DNA of 64,000 bases from Synchiropus splendidus (Eukaryota > Chordata > Actinopteri > Syngnathiformes > Callionymidae), in NCBI RefSeq assembly GCF_027744825.2, contig NC_071348.1, forward strand, positions 13,301,563-13,365,562, read 5' to 3'. The position numbers were made by a program, and so were the translations under genes. This document shows, in pieces, positions 51,780 through 62,900 of this stretch. The notes beneath the pieces were generated by a model. That model did not search any database. It was not told the origin of the DNA and saw only the letters and a list, made by a program, of their open reading frames with translations. Every line of letters begins with the position of its first letter. Position 1 is the stretch's first letter.

Positions 51780-52760
51780 CAGCATTCTGAACGATCGTGA
51801 TGCAGTGTTCGTGTGTGTGTTCCTGGTTTTTCAAACACCGAGAGTGACAGAGGTCGACGCCAACGACATGGACCGCTGCTGGAGCTGGGGTCTCTCAACC
51901 ATGACCTCCTTCCTGCCCAACGTCTCCTTGGGTCTGGTGCTGGGTTGGGTAGCCGTCGATGGGGCTTGCTGCTTTGGCTGGAAGTGCTGGTGGAGTTGCG
52001 AGGAAGTCTTCTTGGCCTCCAGCTTCTCCAGAAAGTTGAGTAAAAAGAAAGAAAGTACCCAAACAGGGTATCGTCGGTGATGGACGCCCCAACGAGGGTC
52101 CGTCTATCTGGCTCCTTCAACCCCGTCCTGCACAGCCATCTGGGTATGCATGCGAATCCAAGTTCCGTCCATGGAGGCGGCCATCGGCATATTGTGGAAG
52201 GCCGGCGCCATGGTCTCCTCCTCGCTTCCCACACTCTTGTACTAAGCCTTGTAAATCGACCGCAGAGCCGTGTTGCTAGCCAGGTTCTGTATGCGGAACG
52301 TGTAGGAGTAGGCTCGGTCGAGGCACTGCATCCTCAGGTGGTCCGTCTCGTCCAGAGTGTAGCTTAGGGATCCAGACAAAACGCCAAAGTATCACCCAGC
52401 AGTGGGAGACCCTGGGTGTGGTGGGATCCCAGTGAATGCTCTAGGGGGCGCACGGATACTCAGCGGTGCTTCCAACTCTGACAAAAAGAGGGCCCAGTGG
52501 TGAGCCGTCATGGGGCACTCGAAGACAAGTCAGTGCATTGTTCACCATGGAGGTTGAAAAATCCTCCTCCAGCAGTTTGTTAGTGAGTGGAAGCTCTACT
52601 CCTAGTATCTCCCCACCATCCCAAACAAGCGAGTCATCTTGTCCAGCGGGTAGACTCTCTGGGCCGACTCCACTTGGGCAGCCTTGCATGGTCTGTTTGT
52701 CGTCCTCTGGGAACAGGAGGACAGGACTCGACCGCCAGAGGAGCATGACTCAGGAATATG
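51780..52760 (-). pseudogene. CG-rich, possibly once-coding segment of the U repeat
   Basis: The minus strand carries stretches with protein-like composition (LDETDHLRMQCLDRAYSYTF, RIQNLASNTALRSIYK, EEETMAPAFHNMPMAASMDG) in shifting frames, interrupted by stops. The same stretches occur at about 56010-56950 in U2 with different small indels. I do not recognise the family. A decayed gene of a mobile element or a captured host gene is possible. Confidence 0.3.
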
Positions 52761-53512
52761 ATGCACGACTTAACGTCACTCAAATGTATTGCCCGTCAAA
52801 ATAGTCTTATAAGTCACGATATAATAAAACACGAGTGACAACCATGAAGGAATACCTGATTTATTATCCCGCTTCGCACAGTTAATACCATTTTTTAATC
52901 CCATCAGAAACATTGTAAGCTCACAAACGGTTTAGTTCCCAAAACCTGGTTCCGTGCATGAATGACAGCATCAACACTGATCCCTTTCCACTTTATCCCT
53001 TTGAAGCACATTCGCTGCTTAAACAATGAAAGCAGCTTCTTATCACAGCAGCCGTGCTAAACCTAGCAGTGCTACATTCGTCCTCAAGCTTGTGGCTGCC
53101 TGGTGGCAGGGAAGGCGGGTGCAACTATGGCAGCAGGCTCAAAGGAAGGAGGTCTCTGATTTGAAGACTGTGAGGAGGTGAACACGCCCCGTCTCACAAT
53201 AAAGAGGGCAGGAACCCTGTTTTATTAAAATCAGCGTGGAATGCGTTTAGATAACTCGTAGTTCACATAGTTTAAACTACTCTAACTCAGTAAACATTAG
53301 TACTTAAAACAAGCTATTTTGTCACCTGTCGTACAAATGTTTTCTATTTAGCTGAAAAACTAAAAAAATGTTTGGATTTATTGGTGCAATTAATGCAAGG
53401 GCGAGTTATTATATTAGCCAGGGGCCACAATGGCTCAATTTTATTCTGTTTTTATATGGGTTTATTTATTTTAGTTTTTGTGTTACCTGTCAAATGGGAC
53501 AAAAGGCTGTGG

Positions 53513-53714
53513 TGATCTGAACCCCATAGAGAACCTGTGGTCCCTCATCAAATGTGAGATTTACAAGGAGGGAAAACAGTACACCTCTCAGAACAGTGTC
53601 TGGGAGGCTGTGGTTGCTGCTGCACACAATGTTGATCGTGAACAGATCAAAACACTGACAGAATCCATGGATGGCAGGATCCTTGCAAAGAAAGGCGGCT
53701 ATATTAGTCACTGA
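53513..53714 (+). pseudogene. Tc1/mariner-type transposase, C-terminal part beyond the insert
   Basis: Restarts with the same 96 bases that precede the insert (53513-53608 equals 48576-48671), then continues VVAAAHNVDREQIKTLTESM to a TGA at 53712-53714. It is the missing C-terminus of the transposase upstream, in one open frame. About 310 bases further is the right terminal inverted repeat. Confidence 0.85.
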
Positions 53715-54025
53715 TTTGATTTTTAATGTCAGAAATATATATTTGTGAATATTGAGCTGTTATATTGGTTTCCCTGCTGAAAATAAATCAGTGAAATGGG
53801 TACGTCTTTGTTTTTTGTTAAGTTGCCAATAAATTATGCACAGTAATAGTCACCTGCACACACAGAGATCCTCCTCAAATAGCTAAAAGTAAAAACTCCA
53901 ACTCCCAAAAGTATTCAGCTTTGATATTTACGAGTCTTTGGGCTTCATTAAGAACATGGTTGTTGTTCAATAATAAAATTAATCCTCAAAAATACAAGTT
54001 GCCTAATAATTCTGCACCCCCTGTA

Positions 54026-54361
54026 GTTCAGACTGCTGCCTCGCCTCTTCCAATCTTCATGTTGCAAGTTGCCCTCTGTCACGCCAGTAGATTGCAGAGA
54101 TTGGTGAATATGCAGGCGGAAGGTGAAGACGGGACCAGAGTTGCTGAGATGCTTCAGTAGCATTGGCTTAGGCAAGTGGACTCACTTTCCCACCTCAAAT
54201 TGCAGCGTGCCCAGACCTGAGACTTTATTTTACTGTCATTTCTACTGACATCTTCTATGGGAAGAAACTGTGTGCAACAAAACTCAAGTAGATCTCAATG
54301 CCGTCCGTGATTCCTCAGTGCATGAACACGTCGATTCAACATGCCTTGTTCAAGACTGGCA
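54026..54361. other. Short spacer between the Tc1-type element and U2
   Basis: A plus-strand frame here (phrase LCHASRLQRLVNMQAEGEDG) and one just left of the transposon (47563-47728, phrase EYFDHIILFLHGVLLQ) both read like coding remnants. They would be continuous without the transposon, but no family was recognised. Confidence 0.25.
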
Positions 54362-57300
54362 CCATGAGTGTGCTGGACACTAGAGGAACTAAAAAATATC
54401 TCTAATTCTATTGTGCTAGTTCTATTCTAATTCAATTCTTTCCACAAGCATCGTCCTTGTGAAACTTTTTATTTCCAAAAGTCACTTTTTGTGCATGTAT
54501 TTTTTCAATTCTACTTCTGTTGGACAGTAACTGCAACATGTATTTTTATAATTTCATCGACATGTCTTTCTTAAATCCCACAGCTGGGTTTTCATCACCA
54601 TCTCCAGTGCATGGTACAAACCTGTACTAGCACAAACTATTTCCATGCCACCACCTTCAACTTGTATGAGGCAAAACAGGACTGAAACAATGCTGTTTTG
54701 GAATTCCAAAGATAACACATGTGTGCCAGCATTCGTGAGTCACTCTCATTTCAGTTCCATGATAAGTTTAATTAAAAAATAAAAATAAAAAATCGCGGAA
54801 GAGCACCTGACAGTTGTTAAATGAAATTAAATACCGTGTGGGCAAGGAGGTTTGAATGCTGACAGGCAGATAGTCACAGGTGCATGTTTAGCTGGCGACA
54901 AACCTGTCTCCTTTCTGAGCACCCTCCCCCCCTGCTGGCACGCTCTCTCTTTCAAGGTTTCCAGACTCCCTATTGGTCTCCCAGGGTTAGGACTCTTCTC
55001 AAGTTTAGTCAAGTCGAAGTCAAGTCTGGTTCAGTCGCGTATTATCTAGTCAAGTTATTGTCTGGTCTTGACCCGTGAAGTATACAAGTCAAGAAACAGT
55101 CTAGTTAAGTTCCATCTTGTCAGGTCTTCGTCCTGTCTTGCTCTCCACATCAAGTCATCATCCGACCAAGTTAAGCCCAGTCTTGTCTCGTCACTACTTC
55201 TATATCTTTTATAACTTTTCTAGTTCAACACTGATGACTGCTTCTGGATATACGGAGATCTGAATACTGGTTGAAATTCCATTTAGGTTGACCAAAACAG
55301 CCTCTAATGCCATGGTATCTCTCCAAAGTCATCATGCTGAAAACCATGTTGTCAGAAGTTGTCGGAAGGAAGAAAGCGCTTTGTGCTTTGCGAAGCTGAA
55401 CCAGGACCTTCGCAGCAAAACTGTGGATAACATCCGAATATTTTGCAAGAAAGTATAGCCTAAATGAATATTAATTTGCATTATATTGCTGTGGAAGAGA
55501 ATACACCAAAGTTTGATCAGGACATATTGATTGATGCCACTCCACACAGTTTTCAGAATGTCTCACACACACAAAAAAAATACTTGAGCACAAACAAAAA
55601 TAGCACACAAACTCAAAATGAAATGGCAAAATATTTAAATGCGTCACATTCTCATATACGGTGCAAATGTCTGCGGTTACTCGGTATAACAGTTCCCTGA
55701 CACGTCCGCACACCATCTGGTTATATGCCTGCGAAATCCGGTGACAGTTCAGGTCCTCGGCGGTTTGTGGAATAGGCGAAAAAAAACAGGTAATTGATGA
55801 TATCAGAATACGTCACTGACGGCAGACTGTCTGGGTTCATTCACCCACGACGACGGAGCCAACTCGTACTGTCCCTCTCTGTATATCCTGTCACTCCCAA
55901 CTCGTTTCGACGATGCTTTCTGTTTTATTTTGCGTTTTTCCATCTTATCTGGCGTATCTCCAACATGGCAGCTTCCGGGTCGGATGACACGGTGATGACG
56001 CGCTGTGAAAACCCTCTCGCGTGTGTGTTCCTGGTTTTTCAAACACCGAGAGTGACAGAGGTTGACGCCAACGACGTGGACCGCTGCTGGAGCTGGGGTC
56101 TCTCAACCATGACCTCCTTCCTGCCCAACGTCTCCTTGGGTCTGGTGCTGGGTTGGGTAGCCGTCGATGGGGCTTGCTGCTTTGGCTGTGGAGTTGCGAG
56201 GAAGTCATCTTGGCCTCCATCTTCTCCAGAAAGTTGAGTAAAAAGAAAGAAAGTACCCAAACAGGGTATCGTCGGTGATGGACGCCCCAACGAGGGTCCG
56301 TCTATCCGGCTCCTTCAACCCCATCCTGCACAGCCATCTGGGTATGCATGCGAATCCAAGTTCCGTCCATGGAGGCGGCCATCGGCATATTGTGGAAGGC
56401 CGGCGCCATGGTCTCCTCCTCGCTTCCCACACTCTTGTACTAAGCCTTGTAAATCGTTGTCGACCGCAGAGCTGTGTTGCTAGCCAGGTTCTGTATGCGG
56501 AGCGTGTAGGAGTAGGCTCGGTCGAGGCATCCTCAGGTGGTCCGTCTCGTCCAGAGCGTAGCTTAGGGATCCAGACAAAACACCAAAGTATCACCCAGCA
56601 GTGGGAGACCCTGGGTGTGGTGGGATCCCAGTGAATGCTCTAGGGGGCGCACGGATACTCAGCGGTGCTTCCAACTCTGACAAAAAGAAGACCCAGTGGT
56701 GCGCCAGTCAGTAGTAGCAGGTCAGTGCTTTGTTCACCATGGAGGTTGAGAAATCCTCCTCCAGCAGTTTGTTAGTGAGTGGAAGCTCTACTCCTAGTAT
56801 CTCCCCACCATCCCAAACAAGCGAGTCATCTTGTCCAGCGGGCAGCCTTGCATGGTCTGTTTGTCGTCCTCTGGGAACAGGAGGACAGGACTCGACCGCC
56901 AGAGGAGCATGACTCAGGAATATGATGCACGACTTAACGTCACTCAAATGTATTGCCCGTCAAAATAGTCTTATAAGTCACGATATAATAAAACACGAGT
57001 GACAACCATGAAGGAATACCTGATTTATTATCCCGCTTCGCACAGTTAATACCATTTTTTAATCCCATCAGAAACATTGTAAGCTCACAAACGGTTTAGT
57101 TCCCAAAACCTGGTTCCGTGCATGAATGACAGCATCAACACTGATCCCTTTCCACTTTATCCCTTTGAAGCACATTCGCTGCTTAAACAATGAAAGCAGC
57201 TTCTTATCACAGCAGCCGTGCTAAACCTAGCAGTGCTACATTCGTCCTCAAGCTTGTGGCTGCCTGGTGGCAGGGAAGGCGGGTGCAACTATGGCAGCAG

Positions 57301-57655
57301 GCTCAAAGGAAGGAGGTCTCTGATTTGAAGACTGTGAGGAGGTGAACGTCTCACAATAAACAGGGCTGGAACCCTGTTTCAGCGTGGAATGCGTGATAAC
57401 TCTAGTTTAAACTACTCTAACTCAGTAAACATTAGTACTTAAAACAAGCTATTTTGTCAGCTGTCGTACAAATGTTTTCTATTTAGCTGAAAAACTTGGC
57501 TAAAAAAAATGGTTGGATTTATTCGTGCAATTAATGCAAGGGCGAGTTATTATATTAGCCAGGGGCCACAATGGCTCAATTTTATTCTGTTTTTATATGG
57601 GTTTATTTATTTTAGTTTTTGTGTTACCTGTCAAATGGGACAAAAGGCTGTGGTG
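54362..57655 (+). repeat. U2: shorter copy of the same unit
   Basis: Direct orientation, starting ccatgagtgtgctggacac and ending aaggctgtggtg. It contains about 135 bases (around 55827-55962) that U1 lacks, including a cccacgacgacggagcc segment. By eye the shared parts are very similar, with scattered substitutions, which implies a fairly recent duplication. Confidence 0.85.
54995..55200. repeat. Degenerate 'gtcaagtc' tandem repeat in U2
   Basis: Counterpart of the block at 49310-49510 with only a few base differences. Confidence 0.6.
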
Positions 57656-58117
57656 CTGACTAGAGGCTTTTTTCTTTTTAAATAAACAATGATAATAATG
57701 TACATGTAATGCACATTTGATTTCCTAAATAGACAAAAACAAAACAACTGTTATTAATAAATAAACGTAAATAAAAACAGTAATACAATGATGTTTGAGT
57801 CTGGGGTACAAAAGACAATGAACAAAGCTGAACAGAAAACAGCTAAATGAAATGAAGGACCTGAAATATAGTGACACATGAGCAGTACCAGGGAAATCAT
57901 GAAAAGGGGTGAATTTGAAAGAATTAAAAACACTGTTAAAAGGGAAAAAAGATCACATTGCATATTTACAAACTGTTTCATATTCAGAGCCATCAATTAT
58001 TTCCAATGAGGAAAGAATGACTCCACGAAGGAGAGTTTTGTGGTGATGCATCTGACACGCCGAGCAGTTTTGGCTGCAGTGCTATAAATCATAAAATTGA
58101 GACACTTATCATTGTAA
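57656..58117. other. AT-rich intergenic stretch 3' of pbxip1
   Basis: A/T-rich, with an 80-residue hydrophobic minus-strand frame of low complexity that I do not accept as a gene. Confidence 0.5.
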
Positions 58118-58123
58118 TTTATT
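58118..58123 (-). terminator. pbxip1: Polyadenylation signal of pbxip1
   Basis: AATAAA on the minus strand, about 158 bases after the stop. Confidence 0.6.
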
Positions 58124-58280
58124 TTCCGAGTGGCCAAATTTAACCATGATCCAACTCAGTCCTCAGACGTGACATATAAAGGAGTGAAGGTGAAAATGAT
58201 TTACTTCAGATGCAAGCGCCTCCCAGGATGGAAGCTTGTGGTCCACTGCTGTTCCCTTATGTTAGCGCTCCTCTTGGTCT

Positions 58281-59923
58281 TCAGCCTCGCGGCCAGCTGC
58301 TCTCCTTCTTCCTCTCTCCTTTCACTCTCTGCTCGGGCACTAGAAACCTCCTCACCACTTCCTTCCCGAAGTCCTCCATCTCGTCCTCCAGGGCACTGTC
58401 GTCCTCCTCATCTCCCTCCACCAGGTCTTCTAAAATATCGCTCACGTCGTCAGCGAAATCCTGGAATCTCATCTGGTCATGCACGAAGAGGCCGTCCTTG
58501 AAGAACTCGGCGGCCAGTTTGAAGAGCTCATCTCTTTTGGCGGACTCCACTCCGAACTGCTCCGCCTTGCTGAGGTACGTTTGCAGGACGGTCTGGAATT
58601 CAGACAAAGGGACGGGCAGCAGGCCCTCAGCTTGAGCGCAGGCCTCCAGAGAGCTGCAGAGGTCTCTGGGTTTGGGGTTCCCCTGGAGGCGGCCGCGCTG
58701 GTGGCTCCAGTACTCCGGCTGGTCCAGGGTGAGTCGGCGGTGGGAGTGGACGGGCTTCCTGTCAGCCCACAGATGCTCCTCCTTAGCATGTTTCTGGGAT
58801 GGTCCGTCCCGTCTCCACTCACCATCGTGTTTCTTTCTCTCCTTGCTCCATGACTCTTCTTTCCTCTGCCACTTCTCATTCCTTTCCTCCATTGCTGGGT
58901 CATGATCTTCATCACGTTTCATTCCTTTGTCACGCCAGCGTTTCCCCTCATTTCCTCTCCGTGCCTCTTTAACACCCTCCCACTCTTTTCTTTCATTCTT
59001 CTTCCCCGTGTCTTTTTCCCTTTCACCCTTCCTGCTCCTCCATCCATCCTCCTTCCATTGTTTCCTCTCTTCTCTATCATGTTCCTTTGTATCCCTCTTT
59101 TTCTTCTCATCCCTTCCTTTACCAAACCTCTCCCCTTCAACCCACTGTTTCCTCTCATCCCTTCCTTTACCATATCTCTCCCCCTCATCCCACTGTTTCC
59201 TCTCATCCTTCCCTTTACCATACCTCTCCCCCTCATCCCTCCTTTCGCCAAACCTCTCCCCTTCATCCCAATGTTTTCTCTCATCCTTCTTTTTACCATA
59301 CCTCTCTCCATCCTGCCACAGTTTCCTCTCATCCTTCCCTTTTCCATATCGTTCGCCACCCTCTTCCCTCCCTTCTTTCCACTGCTTTCTATCATGATCA
59401 TTCTTTAGATGCCTCTCCTCACCTCTCCTCCAGTCTTTCCGCTCTCTTTTGTCTTTCCATTCTTCACCATGATCCATTTTCTCTTCATTGTGCCAGTCTT
59501 TCTTCACTCTGTAATCATTTCTTTCTCTGCTGTTCTCACCATTATCTTTCCTCTTAGAATATGAGCCACCATCAGGTTTCTCATGCTGTCTCCACTGTTT
59601 GTCTTTTCTCTCCTTCTTTTCGCCCCACTCCTCATTCTCTCTATCCTTCCATGGCTTCCCATCATCCCCTCTTCTCTCCTTCTGCTTCCACTCTTTATGA
59701 CTCTTGTGTTTATTTTCCTTCCCTTTGTTAACCTTCTCATTTTTCCAGTCCCTTTCTTCTTCACGATCGGTCCTTTCACGCTCTTTCCACTGCTTCTTGT
59801 CCCCCTTGTCATGCTTTTCTTTCTTCCTAGCTTTCACTTTCTCGGCTGGGAACTCCTCTGACACACCGTTTTCTGTATGGCCACCAGATGGCGATGTGGT
59901 CAAAGTTGAGGCCGGCTGCGACG
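58281..59923 (-). CDS. pbxip1: pbxip1 last exon: charged repeat region and C-terminal domain
   Basis: A 1643-nt exon after acceptor tcatgcag. The first ~370 residues are almost entirely Lys, Glu, Arg, Asp, Gly and Trp. Residues encoded at about 59100-59350 are imperfect 16-residue repeats of the type DERKQWDEGERYGKGK. The last ~150 residues are conserved: QPEYWSHQRGRLQG, LSEFQTVLQTYLSKAEQFGV, FFKDGLFVHDQMRFQDFADD and an acidic end, then KKESSWPRG and stop. The opposite strand is free of stops over long stretches only because the repeat lacks certain codons. Confidence 0.92.
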
Positions 59924-62900
59924 CTGCATGAAAAGAAACAACACAGTTTCAGTCACCTGTCTCCCTCTAGCGGTAACTGCTTCCACGTTGTTAGTACCTG
60001 TCGGACGTTTTAATTCAGTCACAGCAGATTTCAGAGTGTTAACCTCCTCCTGTAGGCCTGGCACAGACTCCAGCTCTCTCCTCATCCTCTCATTCTCCTT
60101 CTGAAGCAAAGTCAGGGTCTCCATGGTTTTCCTCAATCCACTGCTGTCCTCCTCCCTGTGCAGCTGCTCTGCCGCTCTCTCTGCAGCCAGTGCTGGAGAA
60201 ACCTTCAGCTCTTGGTTCTGTGCCTGAGCTCCAAGAAAGTGAGGAGATTATTAGGGCTGCAACGATGAGTTGATGTCATCGATAACAACGACAACAAAAA
60301 TTCGCTTTTTTCAGTTTTTTTTTTATACTTTATACTTGTATAAAAAGGAAAGAAATCTTGTGTTCCAACAAAGATGTGACCAGTTGACGTTTGTGTTAAA
60401 ATATTCCTATAACCCTCGCGTCAGCTATTTTGAATGGCATTCGACGTCCATCTGACTTTCGACCGGTTGGTCGGAAACATTCCCGGTCGTAAGTCAGATG
60501 TTACTTGTATAGATTTCTACAGGCTTAAGAGTGTCATGCTGCCAAAATATTGAGCCACATCACTGCAAAACGATGACATCACAGGCGTTTTATTTACCTT
60601 AAAGATCTCAAAATACAATGTTTTCGCCTGCGTGTCAGCAGCTCTGCCAACAGAGTGATTTCCTGAAGGACCAGAGACGAGAAGAGGCAGCTGAGACCAG
60701 CTGTGGTGTCGGGTCTTCGGACACGCAGGCGAAAACAACACATTTTCAGCACTTTAATGTGAATAAAAGACACAAAGACTTCATGATTCAAGTTCAGAAC
60801 AGTGCTGAGTTTGTCTCATGAGTCAATCTCCAGGCTGGACCCCGTTTTCCAAACTGGTTTAGAAGTGATCCTCATGCATTTTTAAGCCAGGCGCACCACT
60901 GACCTTTCTACGGCGCAGACAGCACCACTGCATAGACCGGTACGGCTTATACAGTATATATATGAACAAGATCGAGAGTGGGTGTGGCTAATATTCTGGA
61001 GTGCTCCATAGTACGGTATTTACAGCACTTGACAGTTCACATTTGGCAGGAGGAGGGAAAAACGCATGAGAGTGGATACTGACCGTGTGTTCTGCTTGTA
61101 ACAAAGAAATCCGCTCGTCCTCTCCAGCTATTTTGTCTTGAAGCTCCGAAGCATCTAAATTTGGCGGAGGAGCAACTGGATCAGTCCATTCCTGCTGTAA
61201 GCACACAGAAAACACAAAAAAAAAAATCACTAAAGCAGAGTTAACTCGCAATTTATGGGAAATTAATCACACATTTTGTATCTGTTCGAAATGTAACTAA
61301 AACAGAGTGGCCAATATTGACTTCCTCACGCAAACATTTGTTTACTCCAACAACGCAACATAACAGACACTGTCAAGAACATTCTTTAGAATAACCTCAG
61401 AGGAGATTGTAAACATTATATGCTACTGGTGCATTCATTCAAGTCTCCCTCTGGAGATACATAATGTGACAGTAATTTGCAAGTATTCGTGGGGTAACAC
61501 AGCTTCAACTATCGCCAGCTGTAATATAAATGTTACTTTACTATTATTTATTTTGTAGCCTTCACCACACAAGATGTAAAACAGCGAGTCTTTTTTTAAC
61601 CTGTACTATCATCTTGTACTTCTTTCTGGGTCAAACATTCATTTAAAATACTACTTTTTAAACCGCTGAGGTTGAAAAATCATTTCATCACTCATCTGTA
61701 GTATTCTTGCACCGTATTCAGGTTCTCTTCAATATGCAGCCAGTTTGCTGTCAGAGCCTGACTCCTGTTTGTGCGTCATGCCGCGATGATCGGACCAAAT
61801 ATATGTATGTGCAGGTGCACACTTCTGAATGTATAATGAACACGGGTGACAGCGCAGCCACAAGAGCAATAACTCTTGACTGACCTGCTTTCCTCTGACT
61901 TCAGCATCCTTCAGCTCACCGCTCACGTAGTCACTCTCTGCAAATATGCATTTCATTTTTTAGTGAGTCAAAATTTCATCAACACAGTTTAATTGTTTGC
62001 AATAATGATCGAAGAAAACGCAAAGATACATGCTCACTCCAGTACACACCATGCAAACATGCGAAGATTAAAATAATAATAACAATATAGATAATAATAA
62101 TAATTAAAAAACAAAAACACTTTGTAATTGTCTATACTCTGCAATTTCAAATAGATAAGGGTGAGGAATCTACTTCTCATACATTTGATACGTGAGAAGC
62201 AGATCTAAAAAGCAATGTTGAACAGTCAATACGGAGTCTCTGTGACCCATATACAACATCTAGGAAGCATCAACCACACAAGTGCTGGATTTGTGCTTCA
62301 ATGATGTGAAAATGTGCTTCCATGAGTGACCATCTGGTTTCTTGTGTCCTATTGTGTTGTATGTCATGTAATATAATCTGACAAAAGAAAAGTGAAAAGC
62401 CATTTAAAAAGTAATGTTAAAAAATAAAAACTGCATTCACATTAATTCACCAAGACCAAACGTACCCTCATCTAAGTCCATGAAGACCCCTGCAGGTACA
62501 ATACAGTTTCAGTTTTAGCCCCCTTCATCAGGTGTCTTGTTTCAACTATTCAACACTTGATGTCAAAACAAACCTGAGAAGAAGATGGTGCCAAGGCCCA
62601 CCAGAAGGACAGCGCCAAGGAGGCACTTGTTCAGGGTGAACCAGCTCTCTTCTTCTTCTCTGCGTGGCAGCTGGAAATCTTCCTCGACTTCCTCTTCCTC
62701 CTCCGTTCTCCCAATCCTCTCCAAAGTTGCCAGGAGGGACCTTCTCCTCCTTAATTCAGGTTCTGCCGTTGCATGTGACTCTTCAGCACAGGCTGTGAAG
62801 CATTACAGAGCTGTTGTTAGTGACTGACCCGTGATGGACAAACACATGAACAAACCCTAGAAAGTGTAAATATGTTGTGTACAAAAGCCTGAATTGACGG

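Larger units (their letters stand above)
48672..53512 (+). repeat. U1: long copy of a 3.3-4.8 kb duplicated unit, inserted in the Tc1-type element
   Basis: Shares most of its length with U2 (54362-57655). Compared with U2 it has extra blocks at about 49662-50108 and 50655-51805 and lacks about 135 bases. It starts ccatgagtgtgctgg and ends caaaaggctgtgg. I see no terminal inverted repeats or LTRs. Conserved inside are CG-rich stretches at 51800-52380 and 52440-52760. Open frames there change between the copies, and I recognise no protein. Confidence 0.85.
47795..54025 (+). mobile_element. Tc1/mariner-type transposon split by a 4.84 kb insertion
   Basis: The outer 30 bases at each end are inverted matches with about six mismatches (attattaggcaactt core) and both begin with TA, the Tc1/mariner target-site duplication. 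Removing the insert (48672-53512) and one 96-base repeat leaves about 1.3 kb, the usual size of a one-gene Tc1-type element. The transposase is broken (see its entry), so the copy cannot move by itself. Confidence 0.85.

Noticed and set aside
48672..53512. U1 as a classical LTR or inverted-repeat transposon
   Set aside because: The two ends show neither matching direct repeats of LTR type nor inverted repeats; only the 96-bp flanking repeat from the host transposon is seen.
58902..59408. Long Leu/Pro/Phe/Ser-rich plus-strand frames
   Set aside because: Antisense to the repetitive pbxip1 exon; open only because the repeat unit lacks certain codons.
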